Positions 1 through 7,054 of a stretch of DNA of 11,191 nucleotides are shown here, piece by piece. The notes beneath the pieces were generated by a model. That model worked only from the letters and a program-made list of their open reading frames with translations, made no database searches and had not been told where the DNA came from. The stretch lies in NCBI GenBank assembly GCA_021801945.1, contig JAKABE010000073.1, positions 1 through 11,191 of the forward strand, in the 5' to 3' direction. Within the stretch, counting starts at the first letter, position 1; the number at the start of each line of letters is the position of its first letter. The DNA comes from Acidobacteriota bacterium. Lineage in GTDB: Bacteria; Acidobacteriota; Terriglobia; Terriglobales; Acidobacteriaceae. The translations under genes were made by a program, and so were the position numbers.

Positions 1-63
1 CCAGGTCCGGAAGGAAGCAACGGTAACGGGCTAGTACGGGCGCAGTAGGTCACCCGGTACTTT
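1..63 (+). ncRNA. ffs: Signal recognition particle RNA (4.5S/SRP RNA), 3' part
   Basis: The first bases carry the highly conserved SRP RNA apical core (CCAGGTCCGGAAGGAAGCA), which binds the M domain of Ffh. SRP RNA and Ffh together target signal-peptide-bearing ribosomes to the membrane. After the core, the descending strand of the helix runs to about position 60 and is followed directly by six T residues (61-66). The 5' half lies outside the window, so the type (short 4.5S or long with an Alu domain) cannot be decided. The 3' end is approximate. Confidence 0.88.
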
Positions 64-66
64 TTT

Positions 67-84
67 GCGCCGAGGGCGCTTTTT
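67..84 (+). terminator. Intrinsic terminator after SRP RNA
   Basis: A perfect 5-bp GC stem, GCGCC (67-71) and GGCGC (75-79), closes a 3-base GAG loop and is followed by five T residues (80-84). This is a textbook Rho-independent terminator. It sits just after the T-run that ends the SRP RNA and about 100 bp before fabH, so it should insulate fabH from SRP RNA transcription. Confidence 0.8.
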
Positions 85-181
85 ACGTTTTTGAGGTCCG
101 CCGGCACTTATTGTGAATCGACTTTGAACTGAGTGCGGCAATCTGGTTCTCCATTGGTGCGCGCTCTGCGAGGAGAAAAAA

Positions 182-1198
182 TTGAGCCTGACCGTTCGCC
201 CCGTGGTGGGCCGGCGCGCCAAGATATCGGCGCTCGGGACCTTCGTTCCCCCCGATGTGATTACCAATCAAGACCTGGAAAAGATGGTAGAAACAAGCGA
301 CCAGTGGATCATGGAGCGCGTTGGCATCCGCGAACGGCACGTCCTGGCCAGGGGCCTCGGCGTTAGTGATATCTGTACCCAGGCGGCCAAGCGGTGTCTG
401 GCGGCGCGCGGAATCGGGTCGGACGAAGTTGAGGTCATCATTGTGGGCACGGTGACGCCGGACATGATGTTTCCTTCGACGGCTTGCCTGGTGCAGGACA
501 AGATCGGCGCCAGAGGCGCGTGGGGATTCGACGTTTCCGGCGGCTGTTCGGGGTTTGTCTATGCGCTGATGGCGGGATTGAAGATGGTGGAGAGCGGCGC
601 GCACAAGCGGGTTCTGGTGTGCGGCGCCGATGCCAACACGCGCATGACCGACTACACTGATCGGACCACCTGCGTCTTGTTTGGAGATGGCGGCGGGGCC
701 GTCCTGCTGGAGCCAGCTGAGGAAGGCGAAATCGGCTTTATCGACGCCATCAATGAGATCGACGGATCCGGCGGCGTAAGTCTGAATCTGAAAGGTGGTG
801 GGAGTCTGAATCCTGCCAGCCACGAGACCGTGGACAAGAAGATGCACTACATCTACCAGGATGGGCCGGCAGTCTATAAGTTTGCGGTGCGCAAGATGGC
901 CGAGGCCTCTCTTAAGGTTCTTGAGCGCAACGGCGTCACGGTCTCCGATCTGGGCTGCTTTATCCCCCACCAAGCCAACAAGCGGATCATCACTTCGACT
1001 GCCGAGCGCCTGGGCCTCCCGCCGGAAAAAGTGATTATCAACATTGACAAGTACGGCAACACTTCGGCGGGGACGATCCCGTTGGCCATGGAGACGGCCG
1101 TCGAGGAGGGGAAGCTGAAAAAGGGTGACTTGGTGCTGTTGGCCGCCGTAGGGGCCGGGTTCACTGTAGGAACAGTGCTCCTGAGGTGGGAGATTTGA
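182..1198 (+). CDS. fabH: 3-oxoacyl-[acyl-carrier-protein] synthase III (KAS III)
   Basis: FabH condenses acetyl-CoA (or a branched acyl-CoA) with malonyl-ACP, the initiating step of type II fatty acid synthesis in the cytoplasm. The 338-residue product has the full thiolase fold and the complete KAS III catalytic triad: Cys122 in SGGCSGF, His263 in IPHQANKR and Asn293 in YGNTSAG. Length is close to the usual 310-335 residues, with about ten extra at the N terminus. The start is a TTG at 182, chosen because AGGAG (171-175) lies 6 bases upstream and the conserved core starts around residue 14. No acpP, plsX or fabD lies next to it, so it looks like a stand-alone gene. No clear sigma-70 promoter was seen in 85-181. 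Primer preference (acetyl versus branched) cannot be read from the sequence alone. Confidence 0.96.
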   Translation: MSLTVRPVVGRRAKISALGTFVPPDVITNQDLEKMVETSDQWIMERVGIRERHVLARGLGVSDICTQAAKRCLAARGIGSDEVEVIIVGTVTPDMMFPSTACLVQDKIGARGAWGFDVSGGCSGFVYALMAGLKMVESGAHKRVLVCGADANTRMTDYTDRTTCVLFGDGGGAVLLEPAEEGEIGFIDAINEIDGSGGVSLNLKGGGSLNPASHETVDKKMHYIYQDGPAVYKFAVRKMAEASLKVLERNGVTVSDLGCFIPHQANKRIITSTAERLGLPPEKVIINIDKYGNTSAGTIPLAMETAVEEGKLKKGDLVLLAAVGAGFTVGTVLLRWEI

Positions 1199-1370
1199 AA
1201 AATACTGCCCTTCTGGCTTCCAGCCGCCACCTCATCGATTCGATTGCCGCCTTTGCGCCCTGGTCAATAGTCCAGATTAAGGATTTTGCCTAAACTGATT
1301 TCCAGACGTTGGACACACCGACGCCTCCCTCAGCCAGGCTGGAGGCTAGGATCGAGAAGCTGTTTCGCAA

Positions 1371-1376
1371 TATACT
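1371..1376 (+). promoter_or_regulatory. Possible -10 element upstream of hpf
   Basis: TATACT (1371-1376) matches the sigma-70 -10 consensus at five of six positions and lies about 66 bases before the hpf start. No convincing TTGACA-like -35 box is found 16-18 bp upstream, and no sigma-54 GG/GC pair was recognised in this gap. A 6-bp inverted repeat (GCCTCC 1323-1328 with GGAGGC 1341-1346) lies just upstream. Treat this as a weak candidate only. Confidence 0.25.
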
Positions 1377-1442
1377 GTGCTCCACGAGTGGAAATCGGGC
1401 CGGCGGATCGTCCGATCCCGAAATGAAAGGCGGAGGCTGACC

Positions 1443-2075
1443 ATGGAATTAGAGTTTACCGCCAGGCACTTGAAGGTATCGAAGGCGCTCCGGATGCAGG
1501 CCGAGGAAGGAATGCAACGGATTGGCCGCATCCTGGGCAGGAACGCACGCGCCAGCATCATCTTCGCTGCGCAGCGGCACGTGCGCATCGTGGAGTTGAC
1601 GGTGCAGGCGCGGGCTCAGAAGTTCGCGGCCACCGGCGAGGGCGCAACGCTGGTTGTGGCGCTCCGGCAAGCCATCGAACACGCCGAGAACCAGGCGCGC
1701 CGCTATAGAGACCGGCGGCTGACCAGCAAACGGCTGCCTACCGAAGAGAAGGTTCTGACAGCGCCGCCGGTGGCTCGTCCCAAGGCGCGTGCCTCCCAGC
1801 CCCCCGCTGAGACCGACAATGCCAAAACGGCTCGGTCCGCAAAGGCGCGGGCCACGATCGCGGTACACTCATTTCCCGCGCGCGCGACAGTGGTTGAGCC
1901 GCACATCGTAAAGAACGGCGAGGCGTTTGCGCTGAGGCCTATGACCATTGAAGAGGCCGTGAAAGAGGCCGAGTTCCGTGACCGCGATCTGCTGATCTTT
2001 CGCACCGCTTCCGGGGATCTGTTCGTTCTCCATCGCCGCCGTGACGGCCAGATGGAGCTTGTGGAGATTCCCTGA
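1443..2075 (+). CDS. hpf: Ribosome hibernation promoting factor, long form (HPF/RaiA family)
   Basis: Long HPF binds the 30S decoding region in starved or slow-growing cells. Through its C-terminal domain it dimerises 70S ribosomes into inactive 100S particles. The 210-residue product has the N-terminal S30AE fold (about residues 1-95, starting MELEFTARHLKVS), a low-complexity Ala/Lys/Arg/Pro linker (about 100-150), and the C-terminal dimerisation domain (about 152-210, with KNGEAFALRPMTIEEAV and a closing FRTASGDLFVLHRR stretch). The ATG at 1443 is chosen because GGAGG (1432-1436) is 6 bases upstream and the fold begins right there; an in-frame ATG at 1377 adds 22 unconserved residues. In many bacteria hpf sits beside rpoN, ptsN/hprK and rapZ; rapZ is found 2.6 kb downstream here, so the neighbourhood is partly conserved. 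Confidence 0.93.
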   Translation: MELEFTARHLKVSKALRMQAEEGMQRIGRILGRNARASIIFAAQRHVRIVELTVQARAQKFAATGEGATLVVALRQAIEHAENQARRYRDRRLTSKRLPTEEKVLTAPPVARPKARASQPPAETDNAKTARSAKARATIAVHSFPARATVVEPHIVKNGEAFALRPMTIEEAVKEAEFRDRDLLIFRTASGDLFVLHRRRDGQMELVEIP

Positions 2076-2084
2076 CGCGTGCCT

Positions 2085-2120
2085 CGCCACCGATTGCTTC
2101 GGTTGCTGGCTTTGGTGGCG
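2085..2120 (+). repeat. Inverted repeat just after hpf
   Basis: A perfect 7-bp arm pair, CGCCACC (2085-2091) and GGTGGCG (2114-2120), encloses a 22-base loop that begins 9 bases after the hpf stop. The flanks add GCC and GGC beyond a bulge. No T-run follows, so it is not a typical intrinsic terminator. It could stabilise the hpf mRNA 3' end or act as a weak terminator. Confidence 0.4.
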
Positions 2121-2386
2121 CTCGGCTTGCGCCCAGCAAGCAATGAGACTGGGTGGTTTATGCCGAGCGCGTGATGCGGAGAAGAATGCAAGTCTCCATC
2201 AGGGAACCTTTGTGATTGGTGCGCTGCTGGCGCGTGGACCGTGAGCGCCGGACGACCGGCGCCCTATGGCGCCAACATGGGTTCCTGCGTGGAAGAAGTC
2301 CGAGCCTATGCGCAGCTCTTCACGGACCCAAACACAGTTTTGCGCCGCCTCGGCGGAGCTCTTTCTCGATCGAGGAACTTGCCTGG

Positions 2387-2415
2387 AGATCGCTTGGCCA
2401 ATCCGCAAGCGATCT
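2387..2415 (+). repeat. Perfect 10-bp inverted repeat in the leader of the GGDEF-EAL gene
   Basis: AGATCGCTTG (2387-2396) and CAAGCGATCT (2406-2415) are exact reverse complements separated by 9 bases. The dyad ends about 170 bp before the TTG start. It could be an operator for a dimeric regulator or an RNA hairpin. There is no following T-run, so a terminator is unlikely. Confidence 0.5.
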
Positions 2416-2571
2416 GGGCGGGGACTTTGGTGGCACCCGATACCCGGTTTAGGGGATGGATGGGAGTTCGCATTCGGCATAGGCTGATGTTTATGTCTGA
2501 GCCAATTTTGTTGCGGAATCCCATCGGGTGGGAATGGAGGCATGCACGGCCAGGCGTTGCGGGATTTCCAC

Positions 2572-2577
2572 AGGAGG
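2572..2577 (+). promoter_or_regulatory. Strong Shine-Dalgarno site fixing the start at 2586
   Basis: AGGAGG at 2572-2577 is a full anti-16S match and stands 8 bases before a TTG at 2586. That codon is in frame with the PAS-PAS-GGDEF-EAL coding sequence and lies about ten residues before its first PAS domain. This is the best ribosome binding site near any candidate start of the gene. Confidence 0.75.
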
Positions 2578-2585
2578 CTACAAGG

Positions 2586-4637
2586 TTGAATCTTCCGGAA
2601 AATGCGCATTCCGCCGAACAGCGGAGCATCCTGGACAGTTTACCGGTTCTCGTCTTTCTGGAGCGGGCCGGCCGCATCGTCTTTGCCAATGCTGAGGCTC
2701 GGCAGATGCTGGGCATGAGCGAAGAGGAATGGGTCGAGCGTCCTGTCGAGGATGTGCTGTGCGGGCTCTACCCCGGGACGGCCGAGCCTCAGACCTCTCT
2801 GACAGGGACGAAACATGGCAGTCCGTTTCATGCCACTCTTTCTGCTCCTAACGGGCGTTTGCTTCCGGTGGAAGGCACCTACAGCATTTTGGATGCGAAG
2901 TTGCGCGAGGCTGTGATCATCGCTCACCCCGGCGGGCGGGAGCGCGCTCCCAAGTCGCGCCTCATGGAGGACGTGCTGGCCAGCATCCCAGAGGCCGTGG
3001 CCATTGAACACGGCCACCATATTCTTTACACCAACCCTGCCTTCACGCGCATGTTCGGATTTACCGCTGAGGAAGCCGCCGGCGGAAGCTTGCGGGAGAT
3101 GATTGTGCCGGAGACGCGCCTGAACGAACACATGATCCTCGAAAGAGCTGTGGATGAGCGAGGGCGAACCACGGTGGAGACGGTGCGCGCGGACAAAGCT
3201 GGCGAGCTGGTGGACGTGAGCATGCAGGTCGCCCCGCTGCTGGTGGACGGAGCGCAGGTCGGTTATGTCTTCAGCTTTCGCGATATTGGCGAACACAAGC
3301 AGACTGAAGCCAGATTGCAGCATGACGCCATGCATGACGCACTGACGGGATTGCCCAACCGGGCCTTGTTCCTTGACCGTCTGATGCTGGCGCTCAACAG
3401 GCGGGTGCGCCGCCCGGATCACAGTTGCGGGGTGCTGTTTTTCGACTTGGATCACTTCAAGGAGCTCAACGACGCTTTGGGCCACGCCGCCGGCGATATA
3501 TTGCTGAAGTCGGTGGCCGATCGTTTGCTGGCTGCCCTGCGCCCCCAGGATTCGGCGGCTAGGCTGGGCGGCGATGAATTTGCCGTCTTGGTGGAAAACA
3601 TCCTCTCGACCGGCGATTTGGAGACTGTGGCCAACCGCGTCTTGCGCGAAATGGAGCGCCCCTTCGATGTCTTTGGGCACTTTGTCCAGGCGGGCGCGAG
3701 TATCGGCGCGGCGATGGCTGGACCCGAGCACACAGCTTCCGACATGCTGATCCGCGACGCTGACTTCGCCATGTATCGCGCCAAGCAGGCAGGCGGGGCG
3801 CGATATGAGATCTTCGATAAGCACATGGCGGTATGCGTCACCAGCCAGAAGGAGCGAGAACGCGAACTGCGGCAGATACTGAACGAGCGGCGCTTTGAGA
3901 TCCGGTACCAACCCGTTTACCGGCTTGCGGACGGCAAGCTGGAGGGCTTCGAATCGCAGCTTGTGTGGCGGCGTGTGGGCGGCACCAGCGAGAACTTTCG
4001 CGATCTGTTAGAGGTGGCGGAAGAAACGGGGCTTTCCATTGCGCTGGGGCGCGAGACCATCGAGGCCGTGTGTCGCCAGCTGCAGAGTTGGACTGATCGG
4101 CTGACGGCAGACGATCTGATGTTGGCCGTCAACCTCACGCCACGGCAGTTCTACCATCCCGATTTTGTTGCGCAGTTGAAGAAAGTGCTTGCTGCTACCG
4201 GAGCCAACCCCACGCGACTGCTTTTCGAGGTGCCGGAGGCCGCGCTCAACGAGAACCCAGATGCGGCGGTGGTCATTCTGCAGCGTATGGTCGACTGTGG
4301 CGTGCGTGCGGCAGTGGACGACTTCGGCAGCAACCTGGCGCCTCTGAATCACCTGGTGCGCCTGCCTGTGGATATGGTGAAGCTGGATGCCAAACTGGCT
4401 CTGATTGCGGCGCAGTCGGGCCGCCAATGGGCCGCGCTGGAATCTCTGATCCGGCTGGGCCGAACCCTAGGGGTCAAAGTGGTGGCGCAGGGCATCCAGA
4501 CACCGGAACAACTGAAGGCGCTCGACCGGCTGGGGTGTCCATCGGGTCAGGGGCCGTTGCTATCGCGGGCGCTGGAGCCAGCCTGGGCGTCGCAGCAATT
4601 GGAAGCGGGCTACTGGGCCTTCGCTCCTGGATCCTGA
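2586..4637 (+). CDS. PAS-PAS-GGDEF-EAL cyclic-di-GMP signalling protein (likely diguanylate cyclase with degenerate EAL)
   Basis: The 683-residue product (numbered from TTG 2586) has two PAS sensor domains (about 11-115 and 125-235), a GGDEF domain (about 240-412) and an EAL domain (about 425-670). No membrane segment is seen, so it should be cytoplasmic. The GGDEF signature (328-332) is intact and the inhibitory I-site RxxD (RPQD, 319-322) lies five residues before it, so cyclic-di-GMP synthesis with product feedback is likely. The EAL half keeps Glu456, Asn516, Glu548, Asp578, Asp579, Lys599 and Gln655. However, the signature reads ESQ, loop 6 reads DDFGSN, and EGVE reads QGIQ (Gln635 replaces the glutamate assigned as general base in RocR). 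Phosphodiesterase activity is therefore doubtful; a c-di-GMP-binding or regulatory role is inferred. The frame is open back to a GTG at 2241, which would give 798 residues. rapZ starts 70 bp downstream, possibly co-transcribed. Confidence 0.92.
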   Translation: MNLPENAHSAEQRSILDSLPVLVFLERAGRIVFANAEARQMLGMSEEEWVERPVEDVLCGLYPGTAEPQTSLTGTKHGSPFHATLSAPNGRLLPVEGTYSILDAKLREAVIIAHPGGRERAPKSRLMEDVLASIPEAVAIEHGHHILYTNPAFTRMFGFTAEEAAGGSLREMIVPETRLNEHMILERAVDERGRTTVETVRADKAGELVDVSMQVAPLLVDGAQVGYVFSFRDIGEHKQTEARLQHDAMHDALTGLPNRALFLDRLMLALNRRVRRPDHSCGVLFFDLDHFKELNDALGHAAGDILLKSVADRLLAALRPQDSAARLGGDEFAVLVENILSTGDLETVANRVLREMERPFDVFGHFVQAGASIGAAMAGPEHTASDMLIRDADFAMYRAKQAGGARYEIFDKHMAVCVTSQKERERELRQILNERRFEIRYQPVYRLADGKLEGFESQLVWRRVGGTSENFRDLLEVAEETGLSIALGRETIEAVCRQLQSWTDRLTADDLMLAVNLTPRQFYHPDFVAQLKKVLAATGANPTRLLFEVPEAALNENPDAAVVILQRMVDCGVRAAVDDFGSNLAPLNHLVRLPVDMVKLDAKLALIAAQSGRQWAALESLIRLGRTLGVKVVAQGIQTPEQLKALDRLGCPSGQGPLLSRALEPAWASQQLEAGYWAFAPGS

Positions 4638-4707
4638 CGAGCTCAGCCGCTCCTTCCGTCGGCATATGAGCCGGTACAACAGCCACTGTTCGGTGTAGCA
4701 TGAGCGC

Positions 4708-5637
4708 ATGGCGCCATCCAAACCGGCGTCTGGAAAGGCGTCACCGCAGGTGGCTGTCCAAAGGGCTAAACAGACCCATAAACCGGCCAAGGAGCTGGTT
4801 ATCGTTACTGGAATCTCCGGAGCGGGCAAGGCATCGGCCCTCAAAACCTTCGAGGATCTCGGTTTTCATTGCGTAGACAACCTGCCTCTGGAGTTGCTGC
4901 CGGATTTTGCCGGTCTGGTGAGCAGTTCCGTGGAGGTGGCGCGGGCTGCTATCGTCGTCGATGTGCGCGAGGGCGCCACACTCGACCGCCTGCCCGAGAT
5001 TTTGAAAAGCCTAAAGAGGCTCCTGAGTACGCGGGTGGTTTATCTCGACGCCCAGGATGCAGTGCTGGTGCGGCGTTACTCCGAGACGCGGCGGCCACAT
5101 CCGCTGGGCCGCAGTGAAACAGTGTCGCGCTCCATCGTGGAAGAGCGCCAACTGCTGGATCCCATCCGCAATGTGGCCGACACGCTGATCGACACCTCGG
5201 ACTTCAACGTACATGAACTGCGAGCGCACATCCAGGCCCGCTTTGGGCGCCAGGAAGAGAAACCGCGGCTCCTGGTTTCATGCCTGAGCTTTGGCTTCAA
5301 GAATGGCGTGCCCCTTGATGCGGATCTAGTCTTCGATGTGCGTTTCCTGCCCAACCCGCATTTTGTGCCGGAGTTTCGCAAAAAAACCGGCCGCGATCCC
5401 AAAGTTTCAGCCTATGTATGTGGATTCCCGCAGACCACGGAGTTTCTGGACCGCACGACGAAGCTCCTTCTCTACCTGCTCCCACACTACGTGAAGGAAG
5501 GGAAGAGTTACCTTACGGTGGCCTTTGGTTGCACCGGTGGCCAGCATCGCAGCGTGACGATGGCCGAAGAGATCGGCAAGCGGCTCAAGAAAGCGGGCTA
5601 CAAAGTGAAAACCTTGCACCGCGATGCGGGGCGGTAA
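4708..5637 (+). CDS. rapZ: RNase adapter / nucleotide-binding protein RapZ (YvcJ family)
   Basis: RapZ-family proteins bind nucleotides. In E. coli RapZ delivers the small RNA GlmZ to RNase E and so tunes GlmS and aminosugar supply; in other phyla the target is unknown. The 309-residue product has an N-terminal P-loop domain (Walker A GISGAGKA, 35-42, followed by the family hallmark FEDLGFHCVDNLP, 48-60) and the conserved C-terminal domain ending in GCTGGQHRSV (274-283). About 28 Lys/Pro/Ala-rich residues precede the family core. The Walker A Lys41 is present, but the next residue is Ala where Ser or Thr normally contacts magnesium. The ATG at 4708 has no strong Shine-Dalgarno sequence; a short dyad (AACAG 4678-4682, CTGTT 4686-4690) lies just upstream. 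It follows the GGDEF-EAL gene by 70 bp with no terminator seen, so an operon is plausible. Confidence 0.95.
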   Translation: MAPSKPASGKASPQVAVQRAKQTHKPAKELVIVTGISGAGKASALKTFEDLGFHCVDNLPLELLPDFAGLVSSSVEVARAAIVVDVREGATLDRLPEILKSLKRLLSTRVVYLDAQDAVLVRRYSETRRPHPLGRSETVSRSIVEERQLLDPIRNVADTLIDTSDFNVHELRAHIQARFGRQEEKPRLLVSCLSFGFKNGVPLDADLVFDVRFLPNPHFVPEFRKKTGRDPKVSAYVCGFPQTTEFLDRTTKLLLYLLPHYVKEGKSYLTVAFGCTGGQHRSVTMAEEIGKRLKKAGYKVKTLHRDAGR

Positions 5638-5953
5638 ACGACGCGGGCAATTCAATCGCTTCTGGGGTTGATTCGCAGTCGCTTGCGGCAAGGCTGTTCA
5701 TGGGTGGACGAGGCAGACACAGATGTTGGTTCGAGTGGCATCGCAAAAAACCGCGGGATCTGCCGCAGGACACTGGCTCCGGTTGTCTCTCGGGATTTTT
5801 TCCGAGATGCACTCAACGTTGGCCCGCAAGCGGCTGGCTTTCTTGGGGCGCGTGCATGAGGCCACTGGGGTGTAAGGGCGCGCGGCTCGATGCGGCCGCG
5901 CCGTCCCCAGTGCACCCCTTTGACGTGCAGAGCGTGGTGCGCTCCTCTTCCGT
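5638..5953. other. Convergent intergenic region rapZ / beta-propeller gene
   Basis: No supported gene is seen in these 316 bp; the open frames have no recognisable domain or ribosome binding site. Two hairpins stand out. An 8-bp stem with a TTTT loop (5788-5795 with 5800-5807, one G-U pair on the + strand) is the first. The larger GC-rich dyad at 5863-5912 is the second. Lying between convergent genes, either could stop transcription from one or both sides, although neither is followed by a clear T-run. The PTS EIIA or HPr genes that often follow rapZ elsewhere are not here. Confidence 0.45.
5863..5912. repeat. Long GC-rich dyad between convergent genes
   Basis: Outer arms CACTGGGG (5863-5870) and CCCCAGTG (5905-5912) are exact reverse complements. 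Inside them, GGCGCG (5878-5883) and CGCGCC (5897-5902) form a second nested pair. Together they would fold a roughly 50-base hairpin in RNA from either strand. Its place between two 3' ends suggests a bidirectional terminator or mRNA end structure; the missing T-run argues against a classical intrinsic terminator. Confidence 0.45.
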
Positions 5954-7054
5954 TTACCTGCCGTAAATGAGGAGATGGAATGCGACGATGCGAAACTGGC
6001 GATAGAACGGAGTATTCGGCGGCGGGTTCGGTATACGCTCGCGCGTCCCGGTGTCCAGGAAAACCTCGTGATTTGCAGGATCCAGCGCCATGGTTCGCGC
6101 GCCTTGCTCCGTCTTCACGTTTTCGACGACGTGGAATCTGGTGGGCGAATCCTCGTGAATCACCGTCAAATCCGCGCTCCCGCCATTCGATGCAAAGGCG
6201 TAACCGGTGGCTGGATCGAAACGCACCGCGTCGACACCCTGCCCGATGGGTTCGGTGGTGATTACTTTACCGGTATCCGCGTCCATGATGACCATGAGCC
6301 CGTTGTGGCATCCGGAAAAGAGGATGTGGTGTTTGAGGTCGATGGCAAGACCGCTGGGATGCGTGCCCGGCGCGAGCGGCCAGCGATGCGTGATCTTCAA
6401 GGTGTGTGAGTCGATTTCGACAATCTCGCTGGTCGAGGCGATGTTGTCGTAAACGTGGCCGCGGCCGTCAGCGACTGGGAATTCAGGGTCGCCGCCGAGC
6501 GCGATGGTCGCAATCACTTTCCCGGTCTTCGCATCCACCACGGTTGATGTATGGGAGTGGCCGTTGAAGGTGAAGACGCGCTTTGAGTTGGGATCGTAAA
6601 CGTCGCCGTCGGAGTCAGAATCGGTCGGTGCCGAGCCGATCACCTTCAGTGTCTTCAGATTGAAGATCCAGAGCTTGGCCGCTGCGCCATCGGTGACGAA
6701 TCCACGATTGAATTCCGGCGCCAACACCACACCATGAATTCCTTTCATGCCGCCGATGTTGCCGATGATTTTGTCCGAGGCTATGTTGACCACAACTACG
6801 TGGTCCCCGTGCGTAATGAACAGACGGTTCGTGCCTGGCTCGAAGGTCATGTAGTCCCAAAAGCCGTTGCCAGGAAGGGGAATCGTCTCTAGCAGGTGAT
6901 AGCCAGATGGGCCCAAGGTGCTCGCTGAGTCGGCCGGGGCCGGGGTAGGCCGGGCGGCAGCACTCGCTCCCGCGTGGACGGCGGCGCCGGCAATCAAAAT
7001 ACCAGAAAGAAGCGTCTCTCCAAATAATGTCTTGATACTGTGCGCACCTCTCAT
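5954..7054 (-). CDS. Exported YncE/YVTN-type beta-propeller protein
   Basis: The 366-residue product starts with a signal peptide (hydrophobic core about 15-27, Ala-rich cleavage region near ASAAA, 30-34), followed by a Pro/Ala-rich spacer and a beta-propeller body from about residue 52. Repeated blade-like units are visible, such as NRLFITHGDHVVVVNIASDKII (76-97), KRVFTFNGHSHTSTVVDAKT (158-177) and the HILFSGCHNGLMVIMDADTGKVI region. These match the YncE / YVTN or WD40-like quinoprotein-type propeller families. It is probably periplasmic or secreted; the ligand or reaction is unknown and no enzyme motif is evident. An acidic DSDSDGD stretch (145-151) resembles a calcium-binding loop. AGGAG lies 10 bases before the ATG at 7054. 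It points away from the protease gene and converges with rapZ; no operon partner is seen. Confidence 0.85.
   Translation of the reverse strand: MRGAHSIKTLFGETLLSGILIAGAAVHAGASAAARPTPAPADSASTLGPSGYHLLETIPLPGNGFWDYMTFEPGTNRLFITHGDHVVVVNIASDKIIGNIGGMKGIHGVVLAPEFNRGFVTDGAAAKLWIFNLKTLKVIGSAPTDSDSDGDVYDPNSKRVFTFNGHSHTSTVVDAKTGKVIATIALGGDPEFPVADGRGHVYDNIASTSEIVEIDSHTLKITHRWPLAPGTHPSGLAIDLKHHILFSGCHNGLMVIMDADTGKVITTEPIGQGVDAVRFDPATGYAFASNGGSADLTVIHEDSPTRFHVVENVKTEQGARTMALDPANHEVFLDTGTRERIPNPPPNTPFYRQFRIVAFHLLIYGR

Larger units (their letters stand above)
2076..2585. other. 510-bp intergenic leader between hpf and the GGDEF-EAL gene
   Basis: An open frame in phase with the GGDEF-EAL gene extends back to a GTG at 2241, but its residues resemble no known domain and no good ribosome binding site precedes 2241, 2487 or 2493, so I read the stretch as non-coding. 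It holds several inverted repeats: 2085-2120; GGCGCC twice (2258-2263, 2268-2273); CCGCC/GGCGG (2345-2356); the palindrome CTCGATCGAG (2365-2374); and a perfect 10-bp pair at 2387-2415. No clear -35/-10 pair was identified. Confidence 0.5.

Noticed and set aside
83..973. 296-codon minus-strand frame opposite fabH
   Set aside because: It is antisense to a fabH with all catalytic residues intact; its translation is compositionally odd and matches no family.
1377..1442. Earlier in-frame ATG for hpf
   Set aside because: It adds 22 residues before the conserved HPF N terminus, and the GGAGG site fits ATG 1443 instead.
2241..2585. N-terminal extension of the GGDEF-EAL protein from GTG 2241
   Set aside because: The extra 115 residues have no domain-like pattern and no good ribosome binding site, whereas AGGAGG precedes TTG 2586 by 8 bases. 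It is kept as a stated alternative, not as the main call.
2640..3911. Long open frame on the minus strand (423 codons) opposite the PAS/GGDEF region
   Set aside because: It lies wholly antisense to a clearly coding PAS-GGDEF region in GC-rich DNA, has no recognisable domain and is explained as a shadow frame.
5418..5966. 182-codon plus-strand frame overlapping the end of rapZ
   Set aside because: Its first part is an out-of-frame reading of the conserved rapZ C terminus and the rest has no recognisable domain.
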